Source: Thiopontia sp013349825 (GTDB lineage: Bacteria > Pseudomonadota > Gammaproteobacteria > GCF-002020875). Taken from it: DNA of 6,154 nt. Both the position numbers and the translations under genes were made by a program. Positions 1 through 4,281 of the stretch are shown in pieces. The DNA lies in the NCBI GenBank assembly GCA_963981015.1, contig CAXCCG010000103.1, positions 1 to 6,154 of the forward strand, read 5' to 3'. Each line of letters starts with the position of its first letter. The stretch's first letter is position 1. The notes beneath the pieces are model-generated. The model was not told where the DNA came from, ran no database searches, and was given only the letters and a program-made list of their open reading frames with translations.

Positions 1-13
1 GTAAAATGTACTA

Positions 14-80
14 AAGTTAGAACTGACCCTGCTTCTGGTTACTGCTTCTGGTTAAGTTAGAACTGACCCTGCTTCTGGTT
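14..80. repeat. Exact 27-bp direct repeat plus an internal 12-bp copy
   Basis: Positions 14-40 and 54-80 are identical over 27 bases, beginning AAGTTAGAACTGACC and ending CTGCTTCTGGTT, with a period of 40. The 12-base tail CTGCTTCTGGTT occurs a third time between them at 42-53. The layout is therefore head, tail, tail, head, tail. No open reading frame with family features crosses it. The pattern suggests replication slippage or an intergenic repeat family; the sequence alone does not say which. The left edge of the window may cut off more copies. Confidence 0.85.
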
Positions 81-214
81 CGTCAGGGGCAGCAAAGCTC
101 GCACTGCCCGAACTCAACCTCCAACTACCGATGACTGCTTTCGAGCTCTGCCTCTTTCAGCCATCTTTTACACAAAGCAATAACATTCCCAGAACAACCC
201 ACTATAAAGCTGCA
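81..214. other. Non-coding stretch downstream of the RES gene
   Basis: These 134 bases lie between the repeat cluster and the stop codon of the RES gene. I see no supported gene and no classical terminator, meaning no GC-rich stem followed by a T run on the minus strand. The clearest structure is a perfect 6-bp inverted repeat, GGGCAG at 87-92 and CTGCCC at 104-109, around an 11-base loop. It has no T tract on either side, so it looks more like an intergenic palindrome than a terminator. Confidence 0.5.
87..109. repeat. Small hairpin-forming inverted repeat
   Basis: GGGCAG (87-92) pairs perfectly with CTGCCC (104-109) across an 11-base loop. It begins 7 bases after the direct-repeat cluster and lies 106 bases beyond the RES stop codon. 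It could be part of the same repetitive element or an RNA 3'-end structure for the toxin transcript. Six pairs and no T tract make either role uncertain. Confidence 0.45.
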
Positions 215-949
215 TCAAGCTGGAGCTGGAATTGAGCCATCAATCTCAAATTGAGTCCTATAAAAGCTGGTCACAGTAGGGTTATACTCTTGAGTGAAAG
301 AGACTGAGCTTTCACTGAGTTGGCACAGCCATTGTGTTTGTGAAGTTGGTTTACTATCAGCTAAAGCGCTTGGGCTGAAGAGTCCGACATTGATGCCGTG
401 GTTGGGGTCTCTTGCTGAAGTATATTCGAAGGCTCCCACTCCCCTTTTCCTCATCTCACTCCCAAGTTGTTGCGTGGCTGAATAGTCGACTGGATCTGTC
501 AAAATATTCGCATGTGTTGCAAATGGGTGGTGCTGAAGCTGTAGCCCATAATTGGCCTTGTAATCAACCTCGAAAATGGTGTGCTGGGTGGTGATGGTCT
601 TTGGTGGTACCGCCTCCATACCGCTTAGGTAGGTGAAGCGGTAGTAGGCAGTCTCACTTAAAAGAGGTTCAATGTCGAGTGATCCGTAGAAGATACTAGG
701 CTCAAATCGAGCGCCGAACCGAGATCCCCATGGCAGAGGTGGATAACGGAAAGGGGTACTCAATAGGTAATGATAGTTGCCTGTGACTGGTGCTTTACTT
801 CCCTCTAGCATCTCTTCAAGTAGTGCTTGCTCATCAAGAGTATCGACAATCTCCAGTGTTGCGACTTGTTCTTGAGATTCTACAATTCTGAGCAGCTGCC
901 CTGAAATCGGGTTAACTCCAACGCTATCAAGTAATAGTCCCCACTCCAC
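215..949 (-). CDS. RES-domain toxin (predicted NAD+ phosphorylase/glycohydrolase), toxin of an Xre-RES pair
   Basis: This 244-residue protein matches the RES family, toxins of type II modules that deplete cellular NAD+. The diagnostic pieces are visible. GSRFGARF at 75-82 supplies the conserved Arg (R77 or R81; I cannot decide by eye). IFYGS follows at 86-90. SETAYYRF at 98-105 holds the conserved Glu E99. FEYTSARDPNHG at 174-185 holds the conserved Ser S178 and runs into VGLF. All three signature residue types are present and the frame is intact, so the toxin looks active. There is no signal peptide, so it should be cytoplasmic. The start is GTG at 947-949, sharing one base with the antitoxin stop (TAGTG), with GAGG at 959-962 as ribosome binding site 9 bases upstream. 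This implies translational coupling to the antitoxin. Family membership is well supported by motifs; the choice between phosphorolysis and hydrolysis of NAD+ is not visible from sequence. Confidence 0.88.
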   Translation of the reverse strand: MEWGLLLDSVGVNPISGQLLRIVESQEQVATLEIVDTLDEQALLEEMLEGSKAPVTGNYHYLLSTPFRYPPLPWGSRFGARFEPSIFYGSLDIEPLLSETAYYRFTYLSGMEAVPPKTITTQHTIFEVDYKANYGLQLQHHPFATHANILTDPVDYSATQQLGSEMRKRGVGAFEYTSARDPNHGINVGLFSPSALADSKPTSQTQWLCQLSESSVSFTQEYNPTVTSFYRTQFEIDGSIPAPA

Positions 950-1308
950 TAAATCTTGCCTCGGATAGCGTCGAGGTACTCGGTGATGGCTGCAAGGCCG
1001 GTGACAGTTAGTGCTTGTTCTGCAGGAACACCTCTTGTGTGAAGGTTGTTAGTCTTCCACCAGTGTTGCATGAGTTCCTTGTCTCCATTATTAAGCGCGA
1101 AGAGAGATCGGTAGCAACGAATGAATAGCAGTGCAATTTCCCCCTCCTTGCTCTGTGGAGAGATCTTTCCGCGAGAGATAGACGACTGGTTCTTCCCGAT
1201 GATATTGCCAAGATCGGTTTGGTTCATACCCAAGTCATGACCGGCATTGATAAACGCCTTCGTCAGTGTGGTTTGGGGGTCTGGGCCATGTTCTAGTGCC
1301 ATATCCAT
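949..1308 (-). CDS. Xre/MbcA/ParS-family antitoxin of the RES toxin
   Basis: This 119-residue protein has two parts. Residues about 15-50 (LTKAFINAGHDLGM, then NQTDLGNIIGKNQSSISR) form an Xre-like helix-turn-helix with the typical Q/S-rich recognition helix. Residues about 83-119 (WWKTNNLHTRGVPAEQAL, then TGLAAITEYLDAIRG) fit the C-terminal domain of MbcA/ParS/Xre antitoxins (DUF2384), which occludes the active site of RES toxins. In characterised pairs the antitoxin binds the toxin and also represses its own promoter; here that role is inferred. The gene lies directly upstream of the RES gene and overlaps it by one base, the usual antitoxin-first order. The ATG at 1306-1308 has a weak GGAA about 9 bases upstream. 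An ATG two codons later is an alternative. A sigma70-like promoter precedes it closely. Confidence 0.87.
   Translation of the reverse strand: MDMALEHGPDPQTTLTKAFINAGHDLGMNQTDLGNIIGKNQSSISRGKISPQSKEGEIALLFIRCYRSLFALNNGDKELMQHWWKTNNLHTRGVPAEQALTVTGLAAITEYLDAIRGKI
959..962 (-). promoter_or_regulatory. Ribosome binding site of the RES toxin gene
   Basis: The minus strand reads GAGG here, 9 bases before the GTG at 949, inside the last codons of the antitoxin gene. It supports the GTG start and tight coupling of toxin translation to antitoxin translation. Confidence 0.5.
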
Positions 1309-1334
1309 AATTATCTATTCCGCATATTTATATA

Positions 1335-1358
1335 TATTATAATGCTCATTGGATAATA
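1335..1358. promoter_or_regulatory. Imperfect dyad, candidate operator for the antitoxin
   Basis: The plus strand reads TATTAT (1335-1340), AATG, CT, CATT, GG, ATAATA (1353-1358). The outer arms TATTAT/ATAATA and the inner arms AATG/CATT are each complementary, and the right half carries two extra bases (GG). The dyad covers the -10 box and the whole spacer of the promoter. A repressor bound here would block RNA polymerase, which fits autoregulation by the Xre-type antitoxin. The binding partner is inferred from position only. Confidence 0.45.
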
Positions 1359-1364
1359 AGTAAA
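1336..1364 (-). promoter_or_regulatory. Sigma70-like promoter of the antitoxin-toxin pair
   Basis: On the minus strand TTTACT (1364-1359) is followed after exactly 17 bases by a perfect TATAAT (1341-1336). This predicts transcription starting near 1329 and a leader of about 20 bases before the antitoxin ATG at 1308. It is the best promoter match I noticed in the window and makes the pair independent of the upstream operon, which ends at the terminator at 1439-1475. Confidence 0.72.
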
Positions 1365-1438
1365 GTTGCCTTTACGCTTGTTGCGGAGTAACCGGTCAAA
1401 CCGCCCCGTTCTTTAAAGCTCAGTGAAGTTATGGCACC

Positions 1439-1475
1439 AATAAAAAAGGCTCCGCTTAGCGGAGCCTTTTTTATT
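1439..1475 (-). terminator. Strong intrinsic terminator after tRNA-Lys
   Basis: A perfect inverted repeat has GGCTCCGC (1448-1455) and GCGGAGCC (1459-1466) as its core with a 3-base loop. It is extended by A6/T6 tracts and AAT/ATT to 17 pairs. On the minus strand the stem is followed by six T, and it begins 7 bases after the 3' end of the tRNA. The symmetric A and T tracts make it potentially bidirectional. It would end the tRNA transcript, and any operon transcript reading through from queC, before the toxin-antitoxin promoter. Confidence 0.93.
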
Positions 1476-1482
1476 GCATAGA

Positions 1483-1558
1483 TGGTGGGCCGTGAGCGAT
1501 TTGAACGCTCGACCATCGGATTAAAAGTCCGGTGCTCTACCAACTGAGCTAACGGCCC
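1483..1558 (-). tRNA. tRNA-Lys, anticodon TTT
   Basis: The minus strand gives a complete 76-base cloverleaf with encoded CCA. The acceptor stem is GGGCCGT/ACGGCCC with discriminator A. The D arm contains AGCTCAGTTGGTAGAGC, and the anticodon loop CTTTTAA gives TTT (Lys). The T arm contains GTTCAAATC. The gene starts 42 bases after the queC stop and is followed by a strong terminator. No terminator separates it from queC and I see no convincing promoter of its own, so it may be processed from the long operon transcript. Lysine tRNA is not a queuosine substrate (those are the GUN-anticodon tRNAs), so its position next to queE/queC does not imply modification of this tRNA. Confidence 0.97.
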
Positions 1559-1600
1559 AAAATAAAAGAGTGCGAATAATACATGCTCAGAGGGGAAAAA

Positions 1601-2287
1601 TCACCCAAAATATCGGGTTGGATCAGAGATTTTTGCATCCTCAAAGCCACTCCGTCGCAATCGACATGAATCACAGACACCGCATCCCCGCCCCTGCTGA
1701 TCTGCCTGATAACAGGAGACTGTCATTGAGTAATCCAACCCCAACCGCACACCTTGCTGGATAATCTCTGCTTTTGAGAGGCTAATGAGAGGGGTATGCA
1801 CTGCAAACACCCCCCCTTCGACACCTGCTTTTGTCGCCAGATTGGCTGTTTTTTCAAAAGATTCAATAAATTCTGGTCGACAGTCCGGGTAACCGGAATA
1901 GTCCACCGCATTGACCCCGATAAAGAGGTCATAGGCTCCAATCACCTCGGCCCACCCCAGCGCGAGGGAGAGAAAGAGCAGATTACGTGCAGGCACATAG
2001 GTGACGGGTATTCCACTTACCATCTCTTCGGGTACATCAATCGTGCTATCGGTTAATGCAGAGCCTCCGATTTCCCGCAGATCAATCGGTACTGTTTTGT
2101 GTTCAATTGCCCCCATCTGTTGTGCAATACGATCTGCCGCTTGCAGCTCTACCTTATGTCGCTGCCCATAGTCAAAACTGAGCGCATAGCAGCGATACCC
2201 CTGCTCTTTTGCCATTGCCAGAACCGTAGAGGAGTCAAGACCACCAGAGACCAACACAACAGCCCGTTTTTCACTCACTTGACTCAT
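1601..2287 (-). CDS. queC: 7-cyano-7-deazaguanine (preQ0) synthase QueC
   Basis: QueC converts 7-carboxy-7-deazaguanine to preQ0 with ammonia and ATP, in the cytoplasm, on the route to queuosine. The 228-residue protein is close to the usual length of about 230. The PP-loop ATP site SGGLDSST is at 14-21, FDYGQRHK at 38-45, VPARN at 98-102, and GVNAVDYSGYPDCRP at 124-138. The zinc site near the C terminus is formed by C192, C202, C205 and C208 (SCYQ, then CGVCDSC). I chose the ATG at 2285-2287 because it overlaps the queE stop as ATGA and places the PP-loop at its normal distance. A TTG seven codons upstream (2308) would give 235 residues but lies inside queE and adds nothing conserved. Translation is probably coupled to queE. 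A G-rich run precedes the start but no well-spaced ribosome binding site is seen. Confidence 0.96.
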   Translation of the reverse strand: MSQVSEKRAVVLVSGGLDSSTVLAMAKEQGYRCYALSFDYGQRHKVELQAADRIAQQMGAIEHKTVPIDLREIGGSALTDSTIDVPEEMVSGIPVTYVPARNLLFLSLALGWAEVIGAYDLFIGVNAVDYSGYPDCRPEFIESFEKTANLATKAGVEGGVFAVHTPLISLSKAEIIQQGVRLGLDYSMTVSCYQADQQGRGCGVCDSCRLRRSGFEDAKISDPTRYFG

Positions 2288-2952
2288 CGCCCCGGTTGAT
2301 CCCCCCAAAGCACTTTATGCAGCTGGAGCTGAAAACGGACCTTGAGCCGGTCTTCCAGTATCCATCCTGCCAATGTCGCCGGTTCAAGCACCCCTTGCAC
2401 CGGTGAAAGCAGTACTTCACAACGCTCATCCAGTTTCTCTTTTCTGAGGATGGGTAAAAACCACTCATAGTCTTTACGGTCAACCATCACCACTTTCAGT
2501 TGATCCTTTGGGGTCAAGAGCGTGAGATTCTCCCAATGGTTTTTTTCAACCTCTCCCGAACCCGGTGTCTTCAGGTCCACCACCCGGCTGATCCGCTGAT
2601 CTACCTTTGAGATATCAACCATTCCACCGGTCTCCAGTGAGACCTGATAACCTTGATCACAGAGCTGTTTCAGCAACGGATAAACCCCTTTCTGTGAGAG
2701 AGGCTCTCCACCGGTTACGGTAACAAGCTGTGTGGAATAGCCACTGACCTGTTCAAGAATTGAGCTAATTGATGTGCGCGTGCCACCACGAAAAGCATAC
2801 TCGGTATCACAATAACTGCAGCGCAATGGACAGCCGGTTAAACGGATAAAGACCGTTGGCTGCCCTGTTGTTACCCCCTCCCCCTGTAGTGAGTAGAAGA
2901 GTTCTGTCAGGGTGAGTTGTTGCGGCTGTTGTTCTTTCTGCTGCTTACTCAC
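2284..2952 (-). CDS. queE: 7-carboxy-7-deazaguanine synthase QueE (radical SAM)
   Basis: QueE is a radical-SAM enzyme that rearranges 6-carboxy-tetrahydropterin to 7-carboxy-7-deazaguanine, the substrate of QueC. The 222-residue protein has the QueE signature FYSLQGEG at 19-26 and FIRLTGC at 35-41. The [4Fe-4S] cysteines C41, C45 and C48 have canonical CX3CX2C spacing and are followed by DTEYAF. TGGEPL at 80-85 is the SAM-binding GGE motif. The length is normal. The start is GTG at 2950-2952, overlapping the cpoB stop as GTGA. The bases before it show no good ribosome binding site, so it probably depends on ribosomes finishing cpoB. The gene runs into queC with an ATGA overlap, giving consecutive steps of one pathway in one message. 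Confidence 0.96.
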   Translation of the reverse strand: MSKQQKEQQPQQLTLTELFYSLQGEGVTTGQPTVFIRLTGCPLRCSYCDTEYAFRGGTRTSISSILEQVSGYSTQLVTVTGGEPLSQKGVYPLLKQLCDQGYQVSLETGGMVDISKVDQRISRVVDLKTPGSGEVEKNHWENLTLLTPKDQLKVVMVDRKDYEWFLPILRKEKLDERCEVLLSPVQGVLEPATLAGWILEDRLKVRFQLQLHKVLWGDQPGR

Positions 2953-3557
2953 CGAGCAATTTTTTTCAGCTTGGTTGCTGCACGTTCTGCTTTGGGTGTA
3001 CCCGGAAACCGCTTCACGATACCCCCAAGAATGGTCTTTGCCTGGGCAAATGCACGCGCGGCCGCCTTCTCATCGCCTTGAACCCGGTGCAGACGCCCAA
3101 TCCAGTACCAAGCATCCCCGGTATAGGTTCCATTGGGGTATTTTTTGATCAGTTTATTGAGTGCTTTTAGCGCAGCTTTGCCCTGATTGGAACGCACCAG
3201 TGCAAAGGCCTTCTCATAGGCTGCCGCCTCTCCACCTGATGATGGGCTTGAGGGGGAAGGGTTAGCTGTCACTGACTGTTTCGGTGCAGCAGCACCTTCC
3301 CGCTGAGCAAGGCGTTGGTCCAAGTCTAGATACTGCCTGCTCTGCTGCTTTTTAAGCTGCTTAAACTGATGTGACAGCTCTTCGACTGAACCAAAATTTT
3401 GTTGTGTCTCTGTACGCAGTGACTGAACCTCCATCACCAACGCACTCAGGCGGCTCATCTGCCGCTCCAGCTTTTCCAGCCGCTGCTCAACCGTTGGGGC
3501 TGCCACAACTGCAAAAGAGAGCCCCCCCAACAACAGAGGAAGAAGTGTACGCAACAT
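2949..3557 (-). CDS. cpoB: Cell division coordinator CpoB (YbgF), short form
   Basis: CpoB is a periplasmic Tol-Pal partner that links outer-membrane constriction with septal peptidoglycan synthesis. The 202-residue protein has a signal peptide (LLPLLLGGLSFAVVA, cleavage likely after A19). A coiled coil follows at about 22-86 (VEQRLEKLERQMSRL onward), the trimerisation region, then a Ser/Pro-rich linker at about 89-109. The C-terminal TPR region is at about 110-202, with the family hallmarks YPNGTYTGDAWYWIG (140-154) and FPGTPKA (184-190). It is shorter than E. coli CpoB (about 260) and appears to have two TPR units instead of three, with about six extra residues (AKTILG) between helices of the last. 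The start ATG at 3555-3557 lacks a recognisable ribosome binding site. It follows pal by 46 bases and overlaps queE by 4. Family assignment is firm; function despite the reduced TPR part is inferred. Confidence 0.9.
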   Translation of the reverse strand: MLRTLLPLLLGGLSFAVVAAPTVEQRLEKLERQMSRLSALVMEVQSLRTETQQNFGSVEELSHQFKQLKKQQSRQYLDLDQRLAQREGAAAPKQSVTANPSPSSPSSGGEAAAYEKAFALVRSNQGKAALKALNKLIKKYPNGTYTGDAWYWIGRLHRVQGDEKAAARAFAQAKTILGGIVKRFPGTPKAERAATKLKKIAR

Positions 3558-3603
3558 TTAGAATACTATTTTGCTTAGAATATTAATGTATCTGGAATAT
3601 TTT
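3558..3603 (-). other. AT-rich pal-cpoB spacer with repeated TATTCTAA
   Basis: This 46-base gap is strikingly AT-rich compared with its neighbours. The octamer TATTCTAA (minus strand) occurs twice, at 3575-3582 and 3558-3565, the second directly abutting the cpoB ATG. No Shine-Dalgarno-like sequence is present. It might hold an internal promoter or an RNA-processing site; neither can be shown from sequence. Confidence 0.4.
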
Positions 3604-4224
3604 TTATTGAGGATAGCTCAGCTCAACACGACGGTTTTGCGCCCAGAACGCCTCTTCATGCCCCGCCTCCAGCGGCTTCTCTTCACCATAGCTCAGTAGT
3701 TCGATCTGCCCCGGATTGACCCCTTCAGCAACCAGCAGGTCACTCATAGTCTGCGCTCTGCGTTCACCCAGAGAGAGGTTATATTCTCTCGATCCGCGCT
3801 CATCTGCATGCCCTTCCAGTCGCACCATCATCACTGGATTATTGATTAAATAGGCCGCATGACCCTGCACAACAGCAAGATCTTCCGGACTCACTGCACT
3901 ACTGTCAAAACCGAAGAAGAAGAGTCGTTGTGCCGGAACATCAGCCCCTAGCATCGCCATCCCTGCAGAGTTCCCTACTCCATTGTCAACGCTGCTCACC
4001 ATCCCTCCGTCTACAATCTCCCCACGGATCCTCTCACCTTGATCTGCACCCTCTGTAGAGACTGTTTGAAACTCTGTTGCATCGACTATCTCAACCTGTT
4101 GAACATCTTCTCCACCGGCACCTCCTCCAAGCGCGTCATCCAGTGGCTCATTCAAGTTGCTACAACCTGTCATTATGACCGCTATCAACCCTACTGCAAT
4201 ATACTTCATCTTATTGTTTTCCAT
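3604..4224 (-). CDS. pal: Peptidoglycan-associated outer-membrane lipoprotein Pal
   Basis: Pal is anchored by lipid in the outer membrane and binds peptidoglycan meso-diaminopimelate; TolB and TolA compete for or release it. The 206-residue precursor has a lipoprotein signal ending in IMTGC, acylated Cys C21, with Met rather than the usual Leu at -3. Residues 22-97 form a long Gly- and acid-rich linker. The OmpA-like domain spans about 98-206. Its marks are FFFGFDSS (102-109), LEGHADERGSREYNLSLGERRA (136-157, with D141 and R156 expected to bind peptidoglycan), SYGEEKP (178-184) and QNRRVEL (196-202). At 206 residues it is longer than E. coli Pal (173), mainly through the linker. An ATG at 4207-4209 (residue 6) is a good alternative start. 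It has GGAA upstream, and it removes an acidic residue before the signal, leaving MKYIAVGLIAVIMTGC. Confidence 0.95.
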   Translation of the reverse strand: MENNKMKYIAVGLIAVIMTGCSNLNEPLDDALGGGAGGEDVQQVEIVDATEFQTVSTEGADQGERIRGEIVDGGMVSSVDNGVGNSAGMAMLGADVPAQRLFFFGFDSSAVSPEDLAVVQGHAAYLINNPVMMVRLEGHADERGSREYNLSLGERRAQTMSDLLVAEGVNPGQIELLSYGEEKPLEAGHEEAFWAQNRRVELSYPQ

Positions 4225-4240
4225 ACTTAAACCAAATAAA

Positions 4241-4254
4241 TCAGATTACTCTGA
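4241..4254 (-). other. Small hairpin in the tolB-pal spacer
   Basis: The minus strand reads TCAGA, GTAA, TCTGA: a 5-bp stem with a four-base loop of GNRA type, in the 57-base gap between the tolB stop and pal. The stem is short and AT-flanked, too weak for a real terminator. It could serve as a processing or mRNA-stability element within the operon, or be chance. Confidence 0.25.
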
Positions 4255-4281
4255 AAATTCATTTCACAACTTAACCCATAT

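Noticed and set aside
14..80. CRISPR array
   Set aside because: There are only two full repeats, the spacer is 13 bases and itself made of repeat sequence, and no cas gene is present.
294..594. Plus-strand open frames opposite the RES gene
   Set aside because: They lie antisense to a motif-rich RES gene and their translations show no recognisable domain; they are shadows.
1483..1500. tRNA-Lys 3' end as an attachment site for an island carrying the toxin-antitoxin pair
   Set aside because: I found no second copy of the tRNA 3' sequence between 1 and 1438 and no integrase gene, so integration at this tRNA cannot be supported from this window.
1346..1543. Minus-strand open frame of 65 codons across the tRNA and terminator
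   Set aside because: It runs through a perfect tRNA gene and terminator hairpin and has no family features; it is a chance frame.
1576..1581. TATTAT on the minus strand as a -10 box for tRNA-Lys
   Set aside because: Spacing to the tRNA is acceptable, but no -35-like hexamer lies 15-19 bases upstream (GTGATT or neighbours), so it is not a supportable promoter.
2285..2308. TTG start for QueC giving 235 residues
   Set aside because: It extends into queE by 25 bases, adds no conserved residues, and competes with an ATG in a classical ATGA overlap.
1483..2952. Idea that queE/queC act on the adjacent tRNA-Lys
   Set aside because: Queuosine is inserted in tRNAs with GUN anticodons (Asp, Asn, His, Tyr); a TTT anticodon is not a substrate.
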